A stretch of DNA of 22,765 nt from Muribaculaceae bacterium. Lineage in GTDB: Bacteria > Bacteroidota > Bacteroidia > Bacteroidales > Muribaculaceae. Shown here in pieces: positions 16,533 to 21,657 of the stretch. The first letter of the stretch is position 1; every line of letters begins with the position of its first letter. The notes beneath the pieces were generated by a model. The model saw only the letters and a program-made list of their open reading frames with translations, ran no database searches and had not been told where the DNA came from. The stretch covers positions 1 to 22,765 of the forward strand of contig VSPD01000042.1 of assembly GCA_009775125.1 (NCBI GenBank), in the 5' to 3' direction. A program made the position numbers and the translations under genes.

Positions 16533-17042
16533 TTAGAAATCATGGACTTTATTATCTGAGGTGAAATAATATTTACCATGAATTCCTTGCCGCGATAACG
16601 ATTGAATTTCTGAACGAATTTTCGCAGTATCTTTCGTTAATTCAAAAAATACTCCTTTTGCACCTTGCTCTCGTACCGCGTGTTTGGCATACTTCGCCAT
16701 ATTATTGTGAGAACCAGTTGATTTTAGGTCATGGAGTTCTCCTTCTATTCTTGCATCGGGTTCTCCTGGGCCATCTTTGAGATGCTCAACCTTCATTCCG
16801 TTTTGGGCGGCAACTTCACACATATGCCTCTCCTTGTCGTATTTGTCTTTTTCTTGTTTTGACTTGCTGGCCTGATCTAAACGCGCTTGTTCGGTTACGA
16901 CATATCCACCCGTTGACTCGTCAAAATAGGTTTTATCCCAATCCTCACCATATGATTTGAACTCGGCTCTTTCAACTGCATGTGGGTCTTTCTTGACTGC
17001 GCCCGGACCGCTTCCTCTTACACCGCCTGATGATTTAGCCAT
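16533..17042 (-). CDS. CdiA C-terminal-like nuclease domain protein, cassette 1
   Basis: A 169-residue protein starting MAKSSGGVRG at 17042; the longer frame to 17153 lies inside the upstream gene. The first 50 residues are a low-complexity, charged leader. From about residue 70 the sequence follows the pattern of tRNase domains at the C-termini of CdiA contact-dependent toxins and of phage BECR/PD-(D/E)xK-like toxins: HMCEVAAQNGMKVEHL, then PDARIEGELHDLKS (95-108), with Asp96, Asp105 and Lys107 in metal-site spacing. KYAKHAVREQGAKGVFFEL and a C-terminal strand (KYYFTSDNKVHDF) follow. The family resemblance is good; the exact fold is unsettled. The start overlaps the DUF4417 gene end by 8 bases. 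No immunity protein is adjacent. Confidence 0.65.
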   Translation of the reverse strand: MAKSSGGVRGSGPGAVKKDPHAVERAEFKSYGEDWDKTYFDESTGGYVVTEQARLDQASKSKQEKDKYDKERHMCEVAAQNGMKVEHLKDGPGEPDARIEGELHDLKSTGSHNNMAKYAKHAVREQGAKGVFFELTKDTAKIRSEIQSLSRQGIHGKYYFTSDNKVHDF

Positions 17043-17661
17043 TGTTGGCCTCCTCCTTGCGGCTGTTGCGCTGGTCCACTTGGTATGGATCAACGTAGAT
17101 GAGTCCTCGTTGTCTGCAATAAGATTTACACGTTTCACCGCCGCCATAAACAATCATATTCGGCGTTTCCACTCCGGAAATCTCTTTTGCAATTTGCCAT
17201 TCTGCTTCCAGATGACACAACTCTCCCTCGTGACCGCGAGTCGCAAATGCGTTGTAGCCTTTCGGCACTCCGAGCTTATTCAACTCACGGAACTTTGGCG
17301 CCACGTTGAGGTCAACCCATACACGGACACCGCACTCCTGAAGCCATCGGGCAATCCAACGCTTTTTATACAGGAGTTGCAGGCCGTAGGCTATGGGCGT
17401 GGTCTGGAAAAGCGAGAAGTTGGGCTCTACCGCTTCCTGACAACCGCTCTGCACCAGTCGCTCCGGGCGTTGCCAGATGTTGGTGAATCGGTAGTCATCG
17501 ACATAGAAGTGATATGTGGCAATGCCTCGCTTGGCGCGTGGAGTTACTCCCCATCCGGCAAACGGGAGGAGCAAGCCATTGCGAGGTTGCCACTCCAATA
17601 ATAAATTCGGGATCTCAAGCTCGTTGTCGCTTGGATATATTCGGTCTTCTGCCTGGGCCAT
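17035..17661 (-). CDS. DUF4417-like protein, cassette 1
   Basis: A 208-residue protein matching the DUF4417 pattern, a family of unknown function found mostly in phages and mobile elements. The core is TYHFYVDDYRF (49-59), then IWQRPERL, EPNFSLF (79-85) and GVRVWVDLNV. GYNAFATRGH and PNMIVYGGGE come near the C-terminus, the latter looking like a ligand-binding turn. Tyr, Trp and Asp are well conserved with its paralog at 18585-19205; by eye more than half of all positions are identical. It has a promoter at 17690-17723 and is the first gene of a two-gene unit, overlapping the nuclease-like gene. The C-terminus is charged (RNSRKEEANNG). Function unknown; the fixed pairing suggests it works with its partner. 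Confidence 0.82.
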   Translation of the reverse strand: MAQAEDRIYPSDNELEIPNLLLEWQPRNGLLLPFAGWGVTPRAKRGIATYHFYVDDYRFTNIWQRPERLVQSGCQEAVEPNFSLFQTTPIAYGLQLLYKKRWIARWLQECGVRVWVDLNVAPKFRELNKLGVPKGYNAFATRGHEGELCHLEAEWQIAKEISGVETPNMIVYGGGETCKSYCRQRGLIYVDPYQVDQRNSRKEEANNG

Positions 17662-17689
17662 ATCTGATGATGTTTTCTGATGATGGCCA

Positions 17690-17723
17690 CAAATATATTG
17701 CTAAAAAGCGTCGAATATCCAAA
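17690..17723 (-). promoter_or_regulatory. Promoter of cassette 1
   Basis: On the minus strand TTTG (17720-17723) precedes TATATTTG (17690-17697) by 22 bases. Cassette 2 has exactly the same boxes and spacing. The sequence upstream of the minus-33 box (CCAAAT, two bases, GCAAA) is also shared, so the region is homologous and conserved. Confidence 0.65.
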
Positions 17724-17820
17724 TCGGCAAATTCTTGAAATCCTCCCAAGTGCTAATTCTTTGAAATATGCAAAGTTGCAAATCAAAGCATTCGGAACGC
17801 AAGTGGAACAGGACGGCTAA

Positions 17821-17850
17821 TCAAAACCTCGCAGTTGTAATGGCTTTCAT
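17821..17850 (-). pseudogene. Relic of an epimerase gene start
   Basis: Inside repeat copy 2, minus-strand codons read MKAITTARF and then stop. The intact epimerase begins MKAIITGSEG at the same point of repeat copy 1. The similarity ends after about six codons. This looks like a truncated remnant left when a cassette recombined in front of an epimerase-like gene. Confidence 0.45.
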
Positions 17851-17906
17851 TTTTGATAATTTTTTGGTCTAATGAACTGTATGTGAGAAAAAAGTGTTAT
17901 CTTTGC
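17843..17906. repeat. 64-bp repeat, copy 2
   Basis: This is the second copy of the repeat at 16373-16436, of equal length. The first 27 bases are identical and the last eight end in TATCTTTG again. Differences cluster in the middle. It marks the left end of cassette 2. Confidence 0.9.
17898..17905 (+). promoter_or_regulatory. Minus-7 box of small RNA 2
   Basis: TATCTTTG on the plus strand is identical to the box before RNA 1 and at the same position in the repeat. As there, the minus-33 region is weak (ACTG at about 18 bases). Confidence 0.55.
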
Positions 17907-17911
17907 GAAAA

Positions 17912-18009
17912 GATATAAAGTGGCCAGTAAGCCCGGGTGGCTATAATGTCTTGAGTCCGGGAAGTTGCAGTGGCATAAGGCGAGAGGGCATTCTACTCGC
18001 CTTCTTTTA
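17912..18009 (+). ncRNA. Predicted small structured RNA 2
   Basis: A plus-strand transcript of about 98 nt is predicted between the TATCTTTG box and an intrinsic terminator. It has no useful open frame. GCCA and TGGC can form a stem whose loop holds CCCGG, and this can pair with CCGGG 17 bases downstream, a classic H-type pseudoknot arrangement. GTCTT and a CAGTG segment before the terminator occur in the same order in RNA 1. The terminator runs into the stop codon of the facing CdiA-like gene, so the overlap with its mRNA is only a few bases. Layout matches RNA 1, which argues that the RNA is a stable part of the cassette. Function unknown. Confidence 0.5.
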
Positions 18010-18013
18010 TTTG
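17977..18013 (+). terminator. Terminator of small RNA 2
   Basis: AAGGCGAG pairs perfectly with CTCGCCTT across an 11-base loop, followed by CTTTTATTT on the plus strand. The minus-strand side lacks a T-run, so it primarily serves the plus-strand RNA. Confidence 0.75.
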
Positions 18014-18588
18014 TTATGAGTCCACTCATACACATTACCGTCTTTGCTTATTACCAATATAGCTTTGAATATATGAGTGTTGGTGCTGAATTTCTCATAA
18101 GCGTAGATACCTTTGCTAATGTCGCTGCGATGAAATCTTCCTCCTCGGTCATATATTACAGCTATATCAGAGCCTTTAGTCCTGCAATGCTCCAAAGCCT
18201 TTTTCACAGACCTCTCTGCATTTTGAGTTGGTTCCATGCGTGTGCTTTGTTCATAAGATAGCCTCTCAATGGATAAAGTGCCCTCACTGAACTTATAGTT
18301 GCCCTTTGCATCAATGGCGGTTGCTCTCGACGGATCTCCTTCTTTGGTCATATTCACAATGATTCCTTTGTCGGCCATTGCCTTGGCCGCTTCCATTTCT
18401 TCTATGTGATATTCATGCCCCTTCTCAAAAAGTACATATGCGCCGCTATCTGATAAATATGACTTTTCAATATCATATTTCCCCGTTGACAATGCTTCAC
18501 GGAAATCTGCGGCATGTTGAGCGTAGCTGCCATCACTGACAGTTGAGATTACACTAAAACCTCCATACGTCTTGTTGTCGCTGCTCAT
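18007..18588 (-). CDS. CdiA C-terminal-like domain protein, cassette 2 (degenerate core)
   Basis: A 193-residue protein. Residues 1-50 are polar. From 58 onward (HEYHIEEMEAAKAMADKGI) it follows the layout of CdiA tRNase-type domains: the A-x-x-x-A-D-K-G helix, then a strand pair, then NAERSVKKALEHCRTKGSD (123-141) and DIAVIYDRGG. It ends with IFKAILVISKDGNVYEW (173-189). In the metal-site region it has AIDAKGNYKFSEG instead of a clear PD...(D/E)xK pattern, so catalysis may be changed or lost. It shares almost nothing in sequence with the cassette 1 partner beyond this layout. The ATG at 18588 overlaps the DUF4417 stop (ATGA). No immunity gene is adjacent. Confidence 0.55.
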   Translation of the reverse strand: MSSDNKTYGGFSVISTVSDGSYAQHAADFREALSTGKYDIEKSYLSDSGAYVLFEKGHEYHIEEMEAAKAMADKGIIVNMTKEGDPSRATAIDAKGNYKFSEGTLSIERLSYEQSTRMEPTQNAERSVKKALEHCRTKGSDIAVIYDRGGRFHRSDISKGIYAYEKFSTNTHIFKAILVISKDGNVYEWTHNK

Positions 18589-19205
18589 AGCTTACCCTCC
18601 TTTCGTCGAGTTGACATAATGCACTCGCAATAGATAAGGCCATGATTCGCGCAGAAATCCTGGGCCTTTTTGCCACCGCCATATACGAGCATATTTGGAG
18701 TGTTACATCCTGACACCCTTCGGGCAATTTCAAGTTCAGTTTCAAGACTGGGGATATTGTCGCTATATCCGCGAGTGGCAAAAGCGTTGTATCCGTCCGG
18801 TACTCCAAGCAGATTATATTCGCGGTACTTGTCTGATACTTTCAAGTCCACCCATACCGCTATCCCCATTTCCTGAAACCACCGTGCAAGCCAACGCTTT
18901 TTGTAGATGAGGTGCAATCCGTAGGCCAACGGCAGATTCAAATGGAGCGTGAAGTTTGGTTCAACCAATTCACGGCATCCGCTGAATGTCACTTTATCCG
19001 GTCGCTTCCAAATATTCTCAAACCGATAATCATCCACATAAAAATGATATGTGGATATGCCTTTTTTGCATCTTGGAGCAGCGCCCCAGGGTGCAAAGGG
19101 GAGCAACAGCCCATTTTGGGGTTGCCTACTCAGCAGGAGAGTCGGAATCTCGTATTCGTTATCACTCGCAAAAATGCGATTGTGAGGGGTGATGATGTTA
19201 GACAT
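18585..19205 (-). CDS. DUF4417-like protein, cassette 2
   Basis: A 206-residue paralog of the protein at 17035-17661, with the same landmarks in the same order: SDNEYEIPTLLL, NGLLLPFAPWG, TYHFYVDDYRF (52-62), EPNFTLHLNLP, YKKRWLARWFQE, VWVDLKV, GYNAFATRGY and PNMLVYGGG. The conserved stretches are spread over the whole length, so both copies are probably under selection. Sequence differs mainly at the two ends and around residues 140-160. It is driven by a promoter at 19231-19264 and coupled to the next gene by ATGA. Function unknown as for its paralog. Confidence 0.82.
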   Translation of the reverse strand: MSNIITPHNRIFASDNEYEIPTLLLSRQPQNGLLLPFAPWGAAPRCKKGISTYHFYVDDYRFENIWKRPDKVTFSGCRELVEPNFTLHLNLPLAYGLHLIYKKRWLARWFQEMGIAVWVDLKVSDKYREYNLLGVPDGYNAFATRGYSDNIPSLETELEIARRVSGCNTPNMLVYGGGKKAQDFCANHGLIYCECIMSTRRKEGKL

Positions 19206-19230
19206 AAGCCGTCTTTGATGATTATGTCTG

Positions 19231-19264
19231 CAAATATATTAATCAAATTCCCTCGCAATCCAAA
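19231..19264 (-). promoter_or_regulatory. Promoter of cassette 2
   Basis: On the minus strand TTTG (19261-19264) and TATATTTG (19231-19238) are 22 bases apart, as in cassette 1. CCAAAT and GCAAA just upstream are also kept. The rest of 19206-19363 shows no gene. Confidence 0.65.
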
Positions 19265-19363
19265 TTAGCAAAATCCTGTGATTCCTGCAATTTTAGTTTT
19301 TACTATTCTATTTATTGATTATCAGATCACTACATCTGTATTTCAAACTTGACATTTCTTGTT

Positions 19364-19672
19364 TTATATTGGTTTGATTTCGTTGACGTGATCGTAAATT
19401 ATTTTGTGGTAGATGTGGGCGCACTCCGATTCCAAGGAGCATCCTCTTGAATTGCTCCAACCGGCACAGCGCAGGATAGCGTCACACTCCATTAGAGCCT
19501 CAATATCTCGGCCCATATAGTAGGAGTATGGCTTGTAGGATTCGGGGCAAACGTCAAAGGGCGTGATTGCCTCATGCCCTTTGCACTCAACCATTCGCTT
19601 TACCTCATTGGCCCGCTCCTTGCAGCGAGCGAGATTGAGGCCTGATATGGGTAGTGAGATGTATATCTTCAT
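19364..19672 (-). CDS. DUF4406-like (nucleoside deoxyribosyltransferase-like) protein
   Basis: A 102-residue protein. It begins with MKIYISLPISGL, the hallmark first strand and nucleotide-binding turn of DUF4406, a phage-associated branch of the nucleoside 2-deoxyribosyltransferase-like fold. It continues with VKRMVECKGHEAITPFDVC, then MGRDIEALMECDAILRCAGW, which matches the family's D-I-x-x-L-x-x-C-D-A motif, and SRGCSLESECAHIY, which supplies the Glu expected at the active site. It may act in nucleotide salvage or modification; the substrate is unknown. Its ATG at 19672 overlaps the stop of an upstream microprotein. Confidence 0.8.
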   Translation of the reverse strand: MKIYISLPISGLNLARCKERANEVKRMVECKGHEAITPFDVCPESYKPYSYYMGRDIEALMECDAILRCAGWSNSRGCSLESECAHIYHKIIYDHVNEIKPI

Positions 19673-19746
19673 AAGTCTGCAAACACTTTTTCAAGTTCTT
19701 CAAGATTTTTGAATATTTCTCTTTGAGAGTTCCGGCAACAACTCAT
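19669..19746 (-). CDS. 25-residue microprotein
   Basis: A 25-codon frame from ATG at 19746 (MSCCRNSQREIFKN...) to a TGA that overlaps the ATG of the DUF4406-like gene. It starts three bases after the stop of the membrane protein gene and has a Cys pair at residues 3-4 and an amphipathic helix. A competing 17-codon frame begins at the ATG that overlaps the membrane gene stop (19753). The double coupling and otherwise continuous operon favour the 25-codon frame, but it is very short. Confidence 0.45.
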   Translation of the reverse strand: MSCCRNSQREIFKNLEELEKVFADL

Positions 19747-19749
19747 CGG

Positions 19750-20070
19750 TCATGCGTCCTCCTCATCTCTCTTGCGTATGCGCTGGCTTATTCCGTCGAC
19801 GGCGTAGAAAAAGTCGGAGTAGAAGCCCCGAATGGCCTTGCGGTTGAACAATGCACGTCCTACCGCAAAGGGGATGTAGAGGACGTAGAGGATAACTACG
19901 ACAACGGCACTGACGATTGTGCTCATCAGTGCCGTTGCTACTTCTGTGATGACCTTGCCTATCTTGGCAAGTCGCTCACGCTTGGTGGGTTTGTTTTTGT
20001 TTCTTCCATGATTATATCGCTTTGGTTTATTTAATGATACAAAAAAGCGCGGCACGGCCTTGTGAGTCAT
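19750..20070 (-). CDS. Small single-pass membrane protein, start uncertain
   Basis: The open frame gives 106 residues. A basic stretch (NKPTKRERLAKIGKV) precedes a strong transmembrane segment at about 49-72 (STIVSAVVVVILYVLYIPF), followed by a positively charged C-terminus (DGISQRIRKRDEEDA). The only ATG before the basic stretch (20070) lies inside the loop of a terminator hairpin. An ATG at 20009 (MEETKTNPP) is in another frame and stops after 16 codons. An internal ATG at the membrane segment would give a 58-residue protein. Either a frameshift joins MEETK to KPTKRER, or an unusual start is used. The membrane segment and coupling to the next gene make the gene itself credible. No family recognised. 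Confidence 0.55.
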   Translation of the reverse strand: MTHKAVPRFFVSLNKPKRYNHGRNKNKPTKRERLAKIGKVITEVATALMSTIVSAVVVVILYVLYIPFAVGRALFNRKAIRGFYSDFFYAVDGISQRIRKRDEEDA

Positions 20071-20077
20071 GCCACGC
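20041..20077 (-). terminator. Terminator after second DUF5053-like gene
   Basis: On the minus strand GCGTGGCATG pairs with CGTGCCGCGC (two G-T pairs) across an 11-base loop, followed by TTTTTT. Its loop and stem closely resemble the terminator at 20721-20756. Confidence 0.8.
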
Positions 20078-20139
20078 CGGATAGGACACGCCGCTCTTAT
20101 GCGCGCCCAGATGTAGTTAAAACAATTAAGAGCTATATG

Positions 20140-20454
20140 TTATTCCTCGGCAGCGTCGATAGCGTCGGCGTATTCGGTGAGCCGTCGGGCTATATCGCGC
20201 AATGCGGCCGACAGCCGGGCGTATTCTTCCGTGGTGAATTCGCGCTCTTTATTGCACACCGTGATGCCGCGCACTTTTTGTACAAACCAACTTTGAGATT
20301 TATTAAAATATTCTTTTGCCAGCTTCGACACATTGATTAGCCCGCCAAGCTCGAGGAACGTAACCCACACGGCCTCCGATTTCACTTTCATCTGTTCGGC
20401 TCGCCGCCATGCAGGGTCGCATATCTGTTCAAATGTAGGTTTTTGATTGTCCAT
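20140..20454 (-). CDS. DUF5053-like protein, copy 2
   Basis: A 104-residue helical protein. Its middle (NVSKLAKEYFNKSQSWFVQKVRG) and end (REFTTEEYARLSAALRDIARRL) match DUF5053, a family confined to Bacteroidota mobile elements. A short HTH-like unit with a conserved S-W-F-x-Q-K is followed by F-T-x-E-E and a helix. It is thought of as a regulator, but no activity is established. The ATG at 20454 follows a GC-rich hairpin at 20471-20493. The gene is the second in a small operon with the 41-residue protein and ends before a terminator. Confidence 0.78.
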   Translation of the reverse strand: MDNQKPTFEQICDPAWRRAEQMKVKSEAVWVTFLELGGLINVSKLAKEYFNKSQSWFVQKVRGITVCNKEREFTTEEYARLSAALRDIARRLTEYADAIDAAEE

Positions 20455-20470
20455 AATTTTTTGTAAATTT

Positions 20471-20493
20471 GCCCCCGTCTCTCACCCGGGGGC
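20471..20493. other. GC-rich hairpin in leader of DUF5053-like copy 2
   Basis: GCCCCCG and CGGGGGC form a 7-bp stem around a 9-base loop, preceded on the minus strand by AAAAACAA. It sits between the 41-residue gene and the DUF5053-like gene. The T-run lies on the plus-strand side, so it does not look like a minus-strand terminator. Confidence 0.6.
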
Positions 20494-20499
20494 TTGTTT

Positions 20500-20625
20500 T
20501 TAACTTTCATCATTCAGGCTGTAAAGCAGTCCTCTGATTTGATTGACGATTGGTTGATTTTTCTGATTCTCTAATATTGCAAGTAGGTCGAGGATTCGAT
20601 AAATCAACCATTTTTTTCTGTTCAT
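20500..20625 (-). CDS. 41-residue helical protein
   Basis: Too short to stand out but convincing by context. It begins MNRKKWLIYRILDLLAIL at the ATG at 20625 and ends in YSLNDES. AAAGGAGG lies 11 bases upstream, an unusually strong Shine-Dalgarno for a Bacteroidota gene. An upstream ATGAAATGA (MK-stop) overlaps the start and may couple to it. A consensus promoter lies at 20670-20700. The two short helices (ILDLLAIL and QIRGLLYSL) resemble those of the 46-residue protein at 21139-21279. No family recognised. Confidence 0.6.
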   Translation of the reverse strand: MNRKKWLIYRILDLLAILENQKNQPIVNQIRGLLYSLNDES

Positions 20626-20669
20626 TTCATTTTACGCCTCCTTTCTTTGTTGGGTTTTGTTTTACACTA

Positions 20670-20700
20670 CAAATATAGTAATAAATTTATTAATAACAAA
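20670..20700 (-). promoter_or_regulatory. Promoter of the 41-residue gene operon
   Basis: On the minus strand TTTG (20697-20700) is 19 bases from TATATTTG (20670-20677), the consensus Bacteroidota arrangement. It lies right after the preceding terminator and points at the 41-residue gene. Confidence 0.75.
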
Positions 20701-20720
20701 ATTTTTAGAGATATTTTTTC

Positions 20721-20756
20721 AAAAAAACGCGACATGGCTTTGTTGGTCATGTCGCG
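20721..20756 (-). terminator. Terminator after first DUF5053-like gene
   Basis: On the minus strand CGCGACATG pairs perfectly with CATGTCGCG across an 11-base loop, followed by TTTTTTT. It is the cleaner of two similar hairpins; the other is at 20041-20077. Confidence 0.85.
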
Positions 20757-20805
20757 CTCGGGTGCCGATGTCTGATGCGCTGTCAGACGAAGAATTGTTT
20801 AACTC

Positions 20806-21078
20806 TTAATGCAGACTGTCGGCCAATTCCTGCAACTCGTATGAAATGGTATAGAGCGCGTCGCTCAGCGTCTTTAACTCCTCGGAGGTAAATTCACACG
20901 GCTTGCCGTTCTTGATATTGTTGTTGAGTTTCTGGCTGAACCAGCATCCGGATTTTCCAAAGAAGCGTTCGGCTATATATGCACCGTTCAACACCCGCAA
21001 AAGGTCTTGGCGGTCGTCCATAAACTGCAATTTGGAGAGCACGGGATTATTCACTTTGATATTTTCATTATCTGCCAT
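20806..21078 (-). CDS. DUF5053-like protein, copy 1
   Basis: A 90-residue helical protein with the same core as the copy at 20140: AERFFGKSGCWFSQKLN near the middle, followed by CEFTSEELKTLSDALYTIS. The N-terminal part differs. These are the hallmarks of DUF5053 (F-G-K-S-x-x-W-F-x-Q, then F-T-x-E-E-L). It follows the 46-residue gene, from which it is separated by a GC-rich hairpin, and ends before a strong terminator. A regulatory or DNA-binding role is possible but not established. Confidence 0.8.
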   Translation of the reverse strand: MADNENIKVNNPVLSKLQFMDDRQDLLRVLNGAYIAERFFGKSGCWFSQKLNNNIKNGKPCEFTSEELKTLSDALYTISYELQELADSLH

Positions 21079-21098
21079 TGTAGCGTCTATTTTGAATC

Positions 21099-21130
21099 CC
21101 CCTCTCCTCCCCCAAAAAGGAGGAGAGAGG
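21099..21130. other. GC-rich hairpin in leader of DUF5053-like copy 1
   Basis: CTCTCCTCC and GGAGGAGAG form a 9-bp stem around an 8-base CCCAAAAA loop. On the minus strand it is preceded by AAAAAACAAA, as the hairpin before copy 2 is preceded by AAAAACAA. It overlaps no gene and lies 21 bases before the DUF5053-like start. Confidence 0.6.
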
Positions 21131-21138
21131 TTTGTTTT

Positions 21139-21279
21139 TTAATCTTTCAGCAGTTTTCTTAACTGCTCTTTAATTTCGGCCTTAAACCAAGGCCTTCGAC
21201 CTTTGTCCTTGATTCGACGGAGGTTGTTGAGCATGTCAACAAGGTCTTTTACCTCCTTTGCAAATTCTTCGTCTGACAT
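21139..21279 (-). CDS. 46-residue helical protein
   Basis: A 46-residue protein starting MSDEEFAKEVKDLVDML at 21279. The open frame reaches back to 21378, but a consensus promoter at 21336-21367 puts the start of transcription near 21329, so only this ATG fits. Two helices (VKDLVDMLNNL and IKEQLRKLLKD) flank a basic turn (RIKDKGRRPW). The layout resembles the 41-residue protein that precedes the other DUF5053-like gene. No family recognised. Confidence 0.6.
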   Translation of the reverse strand: MSDEEFAKEVKDLVDMLNNLRRIKDKGRRPWFKAEIKEQLRKLLKD

Positions 21280-21335
21280 TTTTGAAGATTTTTGAGTTAA
21301 ACAATGTGTTGATGTTCTCTTGTCTTTCAACATTA

Positions 21336-21367
21336 CAAAGATAGTAAATATTTCGTTACTTTGCAAA
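21336..21367 (-). promoter_or_regulatory. Promoter of the 46-residue gene operon
   Basis: On the minus strand TTTG (21364-21367) is exactly 20 bases from TATCTTTG (21336-21343). This is one of the best promoters in the window. It should transcribe the 46-residue and the first DUF5053-like genes. Confidence 0.8.
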
Positions 21368-21452
21368 TTTTTCGACAATTTTTTTGATTATTATTTGCGT
21401 AGCGAGTGTTTTATTAGGGTTTCGTGGGCAGCGAGAATTTGTTTTTTATTTT

Positions 21453-21644
21453 TCAATGCCCGCTAAGCCATGCCTCGGCCTCGGCGCGTGTGGAGAAACG
21501 GCGGCGGATGCGCCGCTTGCCCGATGCGTCCTGTATTGTCACGTCGGCGCGCCAGCAGTCGTGCCGAGGACGGCCTTTGCCTCGTGAGGATGTGTCGTGG
21601 TAAACTTCGCGGTGTGTGTTGACGCGTGTCTTGATTCGTTCCAT
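21453..21644 (-). CDS. Small AP2/integrase-arm-like DNA-binding protein
   Basis: A 63-residue basic protein. CWRADVTIQDASGKRRI and RRRFSTRAEAEAWLSGH follow the three-strand-plus-helix pattern of AP2-like or lambda-integrase arm-type DNA-binding domains (W-x-A-x-I, basic strands, then T-x-A-E-A-x-x-W). There is no catalytic recombinase part, and the protein ends right after the helix, so it is a stand-alone domain rather than a truncated integrase with visible debris. It follows the methyltransferase gene by 13 bases, shares its high GC content and is probably co-transcribed. Confidence 0.6.
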   Translation of the reverse strand: MERIKTRVNTHREVYHDTSSRGKGRPRHDCWRADVTIQDASGKRRIRRRFSTRAEAEAWLSGH

Positions 21645-21657
21645 TGAGGTTGTGGGT

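Noticed and set aside
17043..17153. An N-terminal extension of the cassette 1 nuclease-like protein
   Set aside because: It lies wholly within the DUF4417-like gene in another frame, and cassette 2 shows the second gene starting at the overlap.
20464..20493. A plus-strand TAAATTTG box directly before a GC hairpin and T-run
   Set aside because: A start site six to seven bases downstream would fall inside the stem, so no useful terminated RNA would result; judged a coincidence.
21280..21378. N-terminal extension of the 46-residue protein
   Set aside because: It overlaps a consensus promoter whose start site lies downstream of that ATG.
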